This document shows positions 9,477 through 16,287 of a stretch of DNA of 64,000 bases, piece by piece. Both the position numbers and the translations under genes were made by a program. The stretch spans positions 62,001-126,000 of the forward strand of contig NZ_WHNZ01000022.1 of assembly GCF_013141725.1 (NCBI RefSeq), given 5' to 3'. Origin of the DNA: Paenibacillus planticolens (GTDB taxonomy: Bacteria > Bacillota > Bacilli > Paenibacillales > NBRC-103111). A model generated the notes under the pieces. The model was not told the DNA's origin. It did not search any database and saw nothing but the letters and a program-made list of their open reading frames with translations. Each line of letters starts with the position of its first letter. Position 1 is the stretch's first letter.

Positions 9477-11135
9477 TTATAAGAAAGAATGAACGGCTGC
9501 GGCTAATAAGAACGTAGTAACCATCGATGTGATCGCTTGTTTGGCAGCCAGGGATCCAGCAAATGACCACCCCATCTCTTTGCGCAGGGTCCATAATGTA
9601 ACTAGGCACGCCGTCAACGTTGAGGCTGCGTAGACAAGGACAAAGACAATGCCCGGTTGCAGCGTATGCAGAAATACGCCTTCATCTTGATTCAGAATCA
9701 GTAATCCGTCTTTGCGTAAAATGGAAAAAATAATTCCCCCCGCCGCCTCGGCAGGCAATTGGAAGAGATGCAGGACAGGTCCGAGTCCGCGAGAAAGCCA
9801 CTGCAGGGCTCCGATATATTGGAGCAGCGCCGCTGCCAGACAAATCCCAATGAAAATCGGCATCGCTTGCAGCAAGAATTGTTTAATAACGGCACGGACA
9901 CGCCAGCCGACAGCCCTTGCTGATGGCTTCTGAAGATACGTCTTCGAGGCCGTGTCAGACGGATGCGACGGAACTGGCCCCCGGCTCCATAGACGCGTAT
10001 GCCATGCGCCAACGATGAATAATAGTAACAAGTAAGGAGCAAACAGCCACGGATGTCCGGCGGAGCCGAAAATGGACAAGGACGCTCCGATCTGATAGCT
10101 GCAGGCGGAGCCGTAAGAGATGAGCGTCACGCAGGATTTGCGCGTGCAAGCGCTGCAGGCACGGCTTTGGAACACGGCGACCACATTACAGCCAAACCCG
10201 GACAACACCGGAATGAGGTCTCTCCCATTCAAGCCGATATATCGCAGCCAGCCGTCCAGGGAATCGGCGATCCGGTCCTTAAGCCCGCTTTCCTCGGTGA
10301 CGGCGACACTGATACCGAGCAGCAGTACGACGGGAAAAGCCCACAAAAAAGAGTAGATCCCGAGCGTAACCAGGCCATAATCGCCTGTAAGCAGGGTTTG
10401 AACAATCTCTGGCTGATTCTTGACCAGCGCTTTAAATGGTTCCACCAAGGCAAGATCAGCCAGCGATTGCAACCTTGATGACAGCTCATAGGCCAAGAGC
10501 ACCGGCAAGGCGAAAAGTGCCAACATGCTTAGAAGCGCCAGGGGCCGCCCCCACCGTCTATGCTCGAACCAGGTTGATTGGGGATGAAGCATCTGCACCT
10601 CAGGAGCAAACGCGGCCATCGCTTTGGAACGAATCGGCTTGGCGGCTTCAAGAGTTTGCAGCAACGCCTGTTTGTCAGCTTCCTGGAGGTTGCGCGCATC
10701 TATCGTATGGACGGGGATCCCCAATGCGTCGTGATAATAATGGGCAAGCTCTGATAAACCTGCGATTGCTTTATCAGCAAATGTCAAGACAAGCATGAGG
10801 CGTTTGCGGGCCACATCCATCGCCTCCAGTAAAGCGGGCAGTTCCATGGCGGCGTGCGTGGCCCGAACGACAAGGACGATCATATCCGCATCCGTCATTT
10901 CGCGGAAGGCCAGTCGTGTGGTGTAACTGTCATCCCTGCTCTTGATGCCCGGAATGTCAATCAGTTCGGCATCGCTGGTCAACCTGGCTTTACGCACCAT
11001 GACCGTCGATCCTCGGAAGTTTGCTTCTTCACCTGTGTCATGGCCCGTCATGCTGCGAAACAGAGCCGATTTCCCAGAGGATTCAAGTCCAGCGAGTACA
11101 ACTGCTTTGCGCCGGGATGCAGCCTCCGCTAACAC
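9477..11135 (-). CDS. FeoB-like GTPase-permease, putative metal transporter
   Basis: This 552-aa protein has the FeoB layout in short form. A GTPase domain occupies roughly residues 1-165 (P-loop GLESSGKS at 16-23, DIPG switch), though the usual NKxD motif reads FADK. The membrane domain follows, with the FeoB gate segment GRDLIPVLSGFGCNV at about 305-319 and a C-terminal gate region (KDGLLILNQDEG). The GTG at 11135 sits 7 nt after GGAGG and overlaps the previous gene by 7 nt. FeoB proteins import Fe(II), but there is no FeoA here and the context is zinc-type. A cysteine cluster just after the gate (SRACSACTRKSC) is unusual. A role in importing zinc or another divalent metal is inference. Confidence 0.75.
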   Translation of the reverse strand: MLAEAASRRKAVVLAGLESSGKSALFRSMTGHDTGEEANFRGSTVMVRKARLTSDAELIDIPGIKSRDDSYTTRLAFREMTDADMIVLVVRATHAAMELPALLEAMDVARKRLMLVLTFADKAIAGLSELAHYYHDALGIPVHTIDARNLQEADKQALLQTLEAAKPIRSKAMAAFAPEVQMLHPQSTWFEHRRWGRPLALLSMLALFALPVLLAYELSSRLQSLADLALVEPFKALVKNQPEIVQTLLTGDYGLVTLGIYSFLWAFPVVLLLGISVAVTEESGLKDRIADSLDGWLRYIGLNGRDLIPVLSGFGCNVVAVFQSRACSACTRKSCVTLISYGSACSYQIGASLSIFGSAGHPWLFAPYLLLLFIVGAWHTRLWSRGPVPSHPSDTASKTYLQKPSARAVGWRVRAVIKQFLLQAMPIFIGICLAAALLQYIGALQWLSRGLGPVLHLFQLPAEAAGGIIFSILRKDGLLILNQDEGVFLHTLQPGIVFVLVYAASTLTACLVTLWTLRKEMGWSFAGSLAAKQAITSMVTTFLLAAAVHSFL

Positions 11136-12253
11136 TCGCAATCCTCCCCGCAGCAGGATAGATCCTCCAGCAGCATTCCTTGCTTCCGATACAGGTCTAA
11201 TGCGGAAACGTCCAGGCTCAGACTTTTGGCGATCGTTTCAGCTACAACCGCAAACCGTTGCCGGAATTTATAAATGAAGCAAAACAATAGACTGCCGTGG
11301 GAAACGCTGGGACCGACAACGAACAGCCCCGGATATTTCGTCGACTCATCGCGATTAGAGAGGATGACTTCGTCCTGCTCGCCTTTTTCAAATAAATCGT
11401 CGATGACTTGAAGGCTCCCTCGAAATCCGGTAGCAAGAATCGGCCTGTTCGGCGTATGTATGTATTTGTCGTTCCCGAAGTCGTCTTCACAATAAATGAG
11501 ATACCCTCCCCGATCCGAACGTTCAACCCAGTGCACATCATAAGGCGCCACTAGCTCAATCAGCCCATCTTCAATATCCCTAAGCCGATCCTTCGTAAAA
11601 GGGGAAAGCTCGACGCTGGGGTCGCTGCTGCCATTCGCTGTCCAGCGGTTGTTGCGATCGATAATCGTTACTTTTTTCCCGAGACGGGCCAAATGAATTG
11701 CAGCATCCGCACCGCTTTCATAGCCGCCAATCACGATAAACTCGTCACCTTCTAGTTGCGCCCAATCCGCTATCAGACTGCTATGTATGCCGAACTCGGC
11801 TCCCGGGAACCCATCCAACCGGGGATATTGAAATTCACCTGCCGCCCAAATCACATGGCGGCTCATCAGCTTTCCTTGAGATGTCTCAATTTCAAAGCCA
11901 TCTTGGAGCGGCCTTATGTGCTTGACATCGATCCCCTCCTGCACAGGCAGCTCATTATAATCTGCGACTCTCTGCAAATATTCCGCATATTCTTCCCCTG
12001 ATGGATGCTCTGTTCCTAAGGAATAGGCCGGGGACGTTTGAAGCGCGATCGCATTCAGATCCAACATACCGTAAGCGTTGCTCGGAAAGGATGGCGTAAT
12101 CATCTGCATTTCCTTGGGCCAGGCAAGAAAGGAAGCGCCGATCTGCCGTCTTTCCAGAATACGAAAATTCGCAACACCCAAGTCTTTCAGCACGATGCCC
12201 ACACCGATGCCAGCCGGACCGCCGCCCACGATCACACAATCCAATGTTTCCAT
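11129..12253 (-). CDS. NAD(P)/FAD-dependent oxidoreductase with Cys-rich C-terminus
   Basis: A 374-aa two-dinucleotide flavoprotein related to the CzcO/flavin monooxygenase and thioredoxin-reductase-like group. The FAD loop GGGPAGIGVG is near the start, the NAD(P) loop GGYESGADAA is near 197-206, and a C-terminal ATGFRG motif precedes the last FAD segment. The protein ends in CCGEDCEC, which looks like a metal or redox site. The ATG at 12253 lies 8 nt after GGGAGG. It is the first gene of the long run and sits directly behind a Zur-like box. It might reduce a metal, a thiol or a chaperone-bound ligand; its actual substrate is unknown. Confidence 0.8.
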   Translation of the reverse strand: METLDCVIVGGGPAGIGVGIVLKDLGVANFRILERRQIGASFLAWPKEMQMITPSFPSNAYGMLDLNAIALQTSPAYSLGTEHPSGEEYAEYLQRVADYNELPVQEGIDVKHIRPLQDGFEIETSQGKLMSRHVIWAAGEFQYPRLDGFPGAEFGIHSSLIADWAQLEGDEFIVIGGYESGADAAIHLARLGKKVTIIDRNNRWTANGSSDPSVELSPFTKDRLRDIEDGLIELVAPYDVHWVERSDRGGYLIYCEDDFGNDKYIHTPNRPILATGFRGSLQVIDDLFEKGEQDEVILSNRDESTKYPGLFVVGPSVSHGSLLFCFIYKFRQRFAVVAETIAKSLSLDVSALDLYRKQGMLLEDLSCCGEDCEC

Positions 12254-12275
12254 TGTATTCACCTCCCATTTTATT

Positions 12276-12296
12276 TATTAGTAATTTTTACGATTA
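12276..12296. promoter_or_regulatory. Zur-type box for the oxidoreductase-feoB-like-cobW-cnt operon
   Basis: An imperfect 21-nt inverted repeat matches the Bacillus Zur consensus (half-site ATCGTAAT, single central base) at 15 of 20 fixed positions by my count. It overlaps a TATAAT-like -10 (12293-12298, minus strand) and lies 22 nt before the oxidoreductase start. It touches the zur stop codon. Fur and PerR boxes are similar, so Zur is the preferred but unproven reading. Confidence 0.7.
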
Positions 12297-12749
12297 TAAA
12301 TCACGGCAATCTGTACAATAACCGTACACATCAAATTTATAACTGATCGGCTGGAAGCCCTTGCTTTTAAGCGGAAAACGCATGCGTTCCATTTTCATAT
12401 CCAAGGAAAACGTCCTCTCACAATCCATACAGATCAGATGATACCTGGGATGCTCTTGGTCCGTGCATATACGGAATCTAACCTCATCTCCAAGAATAAA
12501 GGATTCTAGAATCCGCAGCTCGATAAACAGCTTAATATTTTGATACACCGTTGCGTAACTGAGACCAGGAAAGCGTTGTTCCAGGCTGTGATACATATCC
12601 ACGGCCGTTAATGGCTTATTTGAATGCATAACCAGTTCAATCATCGCTTTACGCTGTCCTGTCAAACGCAAGCGATGCTTGGCTAATTTGCTCAACTGTG
12701 AAATCAAGTTCGTCTCGTGATTACCGGGATCGGCTGCATGCGTCTTCAT
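12294..12749 (-). CDS. zur: Fur-family repressor, probably Zur
   Basis: A 151-aa Fur-family regulator: N-terminal winged helix (LTGQRKAMIELV, then the recognition region YATVYQNIKLF) and a C-terminal dimer and metal domain with CxxC pairs CMDC and CTDC for structural zinc. The ATG follows AAGGAG. It is encoded between rpmG and the metallophore run and is probably co-transcribed with rpmG from a promoter with two Zur-like boxes, so it would repress itself. Fur and PerR have the same fold; Zur is favoured because the neighbours (zinc-free L33, CobW GTPase, cnt genes) are typical zinc-starvation genes. Confidence 0.8.
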   Translation of the reverse strand: MKTHAADPGNHETNLISQLSKLAKHRLRLTGQRKAMIELVMHSNKPLTAVDMYHSLEQRFPGLSYATVYQNIKLFIELRILESFILGDEVRFRICTDQEHPRYHLICMDCERTFSLDMKMERMRFPLKSKGFQPISYKFDVYGYCTDCRDL

Positions 12750-12803
12750 ACAATAAAGCTCCTTCTGCTTTATGATTGCCGTTTATGCCCAGGGGGCTCC
12801 GTT

Positions 12804-12953
12804 TTATCTGGTTTCGCGGTGAAGAGTCACCCGTTTGAGACGAGGGCAATATTTCTTGAGCTCCAGGCGCTCAGGGTTGTTTCTCTTGTTTTTCGTCGTT
12901 GTGTAATTCCGGTCTCCGGTTTCTGTACAGGCTAATGTAATGACAACTCGCAA
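12804..12953 (-). CDS. rpmG: 50S ribosomal protein L33, zinc-independent (C-minus) form
   Basis: A 49-aa L33 starting at TTG 8 nt after GGGAGG. Zinc-binding L33 carries two CxxC pairs; here the first reads ACTETG and the second KYCPRLK, so each pair has lost a cysteine and no four-Cys zinc site remains. C-minus L33 paralogues are induced through Zur in several bacteria so that ribosomes can be built without zinc. The tandem Zur-like boxes around its promoter fit that role. The gene is easily missed because of its size and TTG start. Confidence 0.92.
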   Translation of the reverse strand: MRVVITLACTETGDRNYTTTKNKRNNPERLELKKYCPRLKRVTLHRETR

Positions 12954-12976
12954 CGTATTCACCTCCCTTAAGATTT

Positions 12977-12997
12977 AAATAGTAAATTTTACAATTT
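12977..12997. promoter_or_regulatory. Zur-type box, promoter-proximal, rpmG-zur
   Basis: A 21-nt inverted repeat that is symmetric in 9 of 10 base pairs and matches the Zur consensus at 16 of 20 positions. It lies just downstream of the -10 box of the rpmG promoter, where a bound repressor would block initiation. Confidence 0.75.
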
Positions 12998-13006
12998 GTA
13001 ATACAC

Positions 13007-13035
13007 ACTATAACTTCATTCGCTCTTTGCGTCAA
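13007..13035 (-). promoter_or_regulatory. Promoter of rpmG-zur
   Basis: On the minus strand TTGACG (13030-13035) and TATAGT (13007-13012) are separated by exactly 17 nt, a good vegetative promoter, bracketed by two Zur-like boxes. Confidence 0.75.
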
Positions 13036-13037
13036 CT

Positions 13038-13058
13038 AAATCGTAAGAATTACTACTA
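13038..13058. promoter_or_regulatory. Zur-type box, upstream of the rpmG -35
   Basis: The left half-site AAATCGTAA is intact and the right half is degenerate; 16 of 20 consensus positions match. It begins 3 nt upstream of the -35 box, so two repressor dimers could bracket the promoter. Confidence 0.65.
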
Positions 13059-13067
13059 TTTAAAGAC

Positions 13068-13094
13068 AAAAAAATCGCTTTATAAAGCGATTTT
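13068..13094 (-). terminator. Rho-independent terminator after the nitronate monooxygenase gene
   Basis: The self-complementary AAAATCGCTTTATAAAGCGA is followed on the minus strand by seven T. It separates the monooxygenase unit from the rpmG-zur promoter. Confidence 0.85.
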
Positions 13095-13127
13095 GGGAAA
13101 ATGCATTTTTGTTTTTCTGCAGCTTAT

Positions 13128-14225
13128 TTAGTCATTTTCTTTCATTCTATATGGTGATTTTGTAATTAAATTGACAAGTACATAGGCTTGATCGATGGTT
13201 TGTTTGACAATTGCAGCAGCAGAATGATCGCTGGCTAACCTAAGACCCTGCCCTGCCCAAAGTGACATATACTCGGGGTTATTCGATTTTGCAGCTGCCT
13301 GACGAATGTCTCGCGTCATTGCATTCTGAATTGGGTAGGCAGGAATTGTGCCGGGATACTGATGTAAATCATTCATAAATGCTGTTCGAATGCCTCGTGC
13401 GGCTTTCCCCGAGTATGCCCGTGTAATTTCTGTGGTGTCCTCATTTGATGAAAGGATCTTCTGTTTGTACGTTGCATGGGCGCCACTCTCGGGGCATGCG
13501 AGAAACGCTGTACCCATCTGTACGGCAGATGCTCCTAAAAAGAGGCTTGCTACAAGCCCCCGCCCATCCATAATACCCCCAGATGCGATAACTGGAATCG
13601 ACACATGATCAACAATCTGTGGCACCAGAGCCATGGTACCAATCTGATTGTCGGAAATGTTGTTCAAAAATGTGCCGCGGTGCCCTCCTGCTTCACTTCC
13701 CTGGGCCACAACTGCATCTACGCCAGCGGCCTCCAAATATTTAGCTTCTTCAACGGTTGTTGCAGTGCCAATTACGACTGTTCCACGCTCCTTCATAGCT
13801 TGGATTACTTCATGCGGCGGTATACCGAAGGTAAAACTAAATACCGCCACTTTCTCTTCCAGCAATACTTGTACCTGCTCCTCAAACGACTCCGAAAATT
13901 TCGGGAGTAATGGATTTGTGGCAATTCCAAGCTCGATGCGATATTTATTGAGGTAGGCTGACATTTGGTCGATTGCTTCTTCCGATTCTATGGGTTGTTC
14001 AGGTACAAACAGGTTGACCCCAAATGGCTGATCAGTCAGTTCTTTAATCTTTTGAATCGTGCTACGGAGTTGTTCCGGTGTTAAGTATCCGGCACCCAGG
14101 TTGCCTAGACCCCCAGCGTTTGAAACTGCTGCTACTAACTCGGGAGTTGTAGGGCCACCTGCCATTGGTGCTTGGAAGATCGGATATCGTATTTTGAGAA
14201 TATGAGTTAATTCAGTCTCAAGCAT
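13128..14225 (-). CDS. Nitronate monooxygenase (2-nitropropane dioxygenase family)
   Basis: A 365-aa FMN-dependent TIM-barrel enzyme that oxidises alkyl nitronates. Seen are the N-terminal ILKIRYPIFQAPMAGGPTTP, the glycine-rich FMN phosphate region (GSEAGGHRG, then PVIASGGIMDGRG), and LFLGASAVQMGTAFLA, all typical of bacterial Npd proteins. The ATG follows AGGAGG. It lies downstream of a TetR gene on the same strand and has its own terminator, so TetR may regulate it. FabK and other barrel flavoproteins share the fold, but the QAPMAGG start and AGGHRG segment favour this family. Confidence 0.85.
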   Translation of the reverse strand: MLETELTHILKIRYPIFQAPMAGGPTTPELVAAVSNAGGLGNLGAGYLTPEQLRSTIQKIKELTDQPFGVNLFVPEQPIESEEAIDQMSAYLNKYRIELGIATNPLLPKFSESFEEQVQVLLEEKVAVFSFTFGIPPHEVIQAMKERGTVVIGTATTVEEAKYLEAAGVDAVVAQGSEAGGHRGTFLNNISDNQIGTMALVPQIVDHVSIPVIASGGIMDGRGLVASLFLGASAVQMGTAFLACPESGAHATYKQKILSSNEDTTEITRAYSGKAARGIRTAFMNDLHQYPGTIPAYPIQNAMTRDIRQAAAKSNNPEYMSLWAGQGLRLASDHSAAAIVKQTIDQAYVLVNLITKSPYRMKEND

Positions 14226-14278
14226 TTAAAAAAACCTCCTGTTTTCTTGTTAAAATTAATTGTAACTCCCAAGATATA

Positions 14279-14374
14279 TCATGTAAAATGAATCAAAATG
14301 ATAGTTGCCATTAAAAAAAACGATATCTTACACATGGAAGAACTCATCAATTTAGTTTTTACGCTTAAAGTCAT
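14279..14374 (-). CDS. Possible 31-aa membrane peptide
   Basis: An ATG placed 7 nt after a perfect AGGAGG opens a 31-codon frame ending in TGA. The peptide has a polar, basic N-terminal part (SVKTKLMSSS) and one hydrophobic stretch (ISFFLMATIILI) long enough to dip into the membrane. It lies between the TetR and monooxygenase genes in the same direction. I do not recognise it. The strong ribosome site is the main argument; it may simply be an untranslated leader. Confidence 0.4.
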   Translation of the reverse strand: MTLSVKTKLMSSSMCKISFFLMATIILIHFT

Positions 14375-14434
14375 AATAAAACCTCCTATCAGAACAATTA
14401 ATTCTAATTGCTTCTAATAGAAGGTTATATCTGA

Positions 14435-15034
14435 TTAACTGGTCTTTAAGCAACATTGCTGCAAATAGGACGAGAAGTTTGTTATATTCATTAGCATGTG
14501 CTTGTTATCCCCATCCAACTTGCTAAGCAAAATGCCTCCCTCCAATAAGGAAAATGCAAATGAAGCAAGCGCATCCGGATCCAGACTTTCCTTAAACTCC
14601 CCAGTTTTAATCCCGTCACGAATAATACTTTTCATCATTTCCAAGAAGGTATTCAGCCCTTGCCTTGCCCGATCACAAAGCTCCGAATGAGTATCGTCAC
14701 TTTCTACAGCCGTATTCTGCATGGGACATCCGCCAATAAATGGTGGATTGTTGACAACATCTTCGTACACACGAAAAAAAGCAATCAACCGACCTGACGC
14801 AGACTGCTCTTGCTCGACTGCTTCAGAAAATTTTCTGCTGACCAAACTGGCGGCGTAATTGTAGGCTTCAAGCGCAATCTCGTCTTTACTGGCAAAATGT
14901 CGGTAGATGCCCCCCTTCTTAATCCCGGTATCGGCAATAATATCGTTTAGCGATGTACCGGCATATCCTCTCTGATTAAAGATTTCTGCTGATTTCATAA
15001 TGATGTGTTCTCTTGTCCGATCTCCTTTTTTCAT
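14435..15034 (-). CDS. TetR-family repressor (LmrA/YxaF-like)
   Basis: A 199-aa regulator. The N-terminal helix-turn-helix is clear (AGTSLNDIIADTGIKKGGIYRHFASKDEI at about 25-53). The ligand-binding half contains GGCPMQNTAVE, a segment typical of the LmrA/YxaF subgroup that senses aromatic compounds. It diverges from gap, and a perfect palindrome lies between them next to the gap promoter, so it probably represses gap and possibly itself, the small peptide and the monooxygenase gene. The ligand is unknown. Confidence 0.87.
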   Translation of the reverse strand: MKKGDRTREHIIMKSAEIFNQRGYAGTSLNDIIADTGIKKGGIYRHFASKDEIALEAYNYAASLVSRKFSEAVEQEQSASGRLIAFFRVYEDVVNNPPFIGGCPMQNTAVESDDTHSELCDRARQGLNTFLEMMKSIIRDGIKTGEFKESLDPDALASFAFSLLEGGILLSKLDGDNKHMLMNITNFSSYLQQCCLKTS

Positions 15035-15093
15035 GGGTTCCTCCGTTGACTTTTTTCTAATTTCACATTATATCAAATTTTACGACTGAAGCC

Positions 15094-15121
15094 TTGTCAA
15101 TTACTCAAATCATGATATAAT
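15094..15121 (+). promoter_or_regulatory. Promoter of gap
   Basis: TTGTCA (15094-15099) and a perfect TATAAT (15116-15121) are 16 nt apart. The palindrome at 15125 starts 3 nt after the -10 box and therefore covers the expected transcription start. Confidence 0.7.
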
Positions 15122-15124
15122 AAT

Positions 15125-15140
15125 GATACCGTTCGGTATC
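15125..15140. promoter_or_regulatory. Perfect palindrome, probable TetR operator
   Basis: GATACCGTTCGGTATC has two perfect 7-nt arms around TT. Length, symmetry and position over the gap transcription start, in the TetR-gap divergent region, are typical of a TetR-family operator. Confidence 0.7.
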
Positions 15141-15171
15141 TTTTATTTCAAGATTGCAGGAGGACTATTCC

Positions 15172-16182
15172 ATGAGTGTAAAAGTAGGCATTAACGGCTT
15201 TGGAAGGATCGGAAGACTCGCTTTTCGTCGAATTCAAGAGGTTGAGGGCATCGAGGTTGTAGCAATTAATGACCTTACCAATGCGAAAATGTTGGCTCAT
15301 CTGCTCAAATATGATACTACGCAAGGCGTTTTTCATGGTGACATCAAAGTTCATGACGGAATCTTCACTGTTAACGGTAAAGAAATTAAGGTGTTGGCTA
15401 ACCGTAACCCTGAAGAAATCCCTTGGGGCGAGCTTGGCGTAGACATCGTGCTCGAATGTACAGGGTTCTTCACCACCAAAGAAAAAGCGGAGCTTCACCT
15501 AAAGGGCGGAGCCAAGAAAGTCGTCATTTCCGCCCCGGCAACAGGCGACATGAAAACAATCGTATACAACGTAAATCATGAAACTCTGGACGGATCGGAA
15601 ACCGTCATTTCAGGCGCTTCTTGTACAACGAACTGTCTGGCTCCCATGGCTAAAACTCTACACGACAAGTTTGGTATTCAATCCGGGTTAATGACGACCA
15701 TTCACGCCTATACAGGCAACCAGAACACACTTGACGCTCCGAATCCAAAAGACGATTTCCGTGCAGCACGAGCCGCCGCAGAGAACATTGTTCCTTATTC
15801 CACCGGCGCTGCTAAAGCTATTGGCCTCGTTCTTCCCGAACTGAAAGGTAAGCTTGATGGCGCCTCTCAACGTGTACCTGTACCAACAGGTTCCGTAACT
15901 GAGCTTGTTTCCGTATTGAATACTAAGGTAACAGCTGAGGAAATCAACGCCGCTATGAAAGAAGCATCTGATCCAGAAACTTACGGATACACAGAAGACG
16001 AGATCGTCTCTTCCGATGTTAAAGGTATGACATTCGGTTCCCTTTTTGATGCCACTCAAACTAAAGTTTTGACGGTTGGGGACCAGCAACTGGTGAAAAC
16101 CGTAGCCTGGTACGATAATGAAATGTCTTACACAGCTCAATTGGTTCGAACATTGGTATACTTCGCAAAAATCGCCAAGTAA
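15172..16182 (+). CDS. gap: Glyceraldehyde-3-phosphate dehydrogenase, type I
   Basis: A 336-aa phosphorylating GAPDH. NAD-binding INGFGRIGR is at the start and D34 in AINDLTN favours NAD over NADP. The catalytic C151 is in SGASCTTNC and H178 is in [15 protein letters not shown] closes the protein. The ATG at 15172 lies shortly after AGGAGG; a longer frame starting 18 nt upstream contains that site and is rejected. Glycolytic gap genes in Bacillota usually sit with pgk, tpi, pgm and eno behind CggR; this copy stands alone behind a TetR operator, so it may be a second, conditionally induced isozyme. Confidence 0.95.
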   Translation: MSVKVGINGFGRIGRLAFRRIQEVEGIEVVAINDLTNAKMLAHLLKYDTTQGVFHGDIKVHDGIFTVNGKEIKVLANRNPEEIPWGELGVDIVLECTGFFTTKEKAELHLKGGAKKVVISAPATGDMKTIVYNVNHETLDGSETVISGASCTTNCLAPMAKTLHDKFGIQSGLMTTIHAYTGNQNTLDAPNPKDDFRAARAAAENIVPYSTGAAKAIGLVLPELKGKLDGASQRVPVPTGSVTELVSVLNTKVTAEEINAAMKEASDPETYGYTEDEIVSSDVKGMTFGSLFDATQTKVLTVGDQQLVKTVAWYDNEMSYTAQLVRTLVYFAKIAK

Positions 16183-16210
16183 TCTGATTATCCAAACCAA
16201 AATATGAAAT

Positions 16211-16278
16211 CCTCTGTATAAAATCGAATATTCCCACCCAAAATAAAACAGCCTGGAATATTCCAACAAACAGAGGAG
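16211..16278 (+). promoter_or_regulatory. Inverted repeat that could mask the next ribosome site
   Basis: CCTCTGT (16211-16217) is complementary to ACAGAGG (16270-16276), which overlaps the AGAGGAG ribosome site of the next gene. Between them lies the palindrome TGGAATATTCCA (16254-16265). The pairing could hold down translation or may be chance. Confidence 0.35.
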
Positions 16279-16287
16279 TAGAGAGTT

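Noticed and set aside
12276..13058. Fur or PerR boxes instead of Zur boxes
   Set aside because: The motifs overlap in consensus, but the zinc-free L33, CobW GTPase and cnt genes make zinc control the better reading; not excluded by sequence.
15688..16269. Minus-strand open frame of 193 codons
   Set aside because: Antisense to gap, which is unmistakable on the plus strand.
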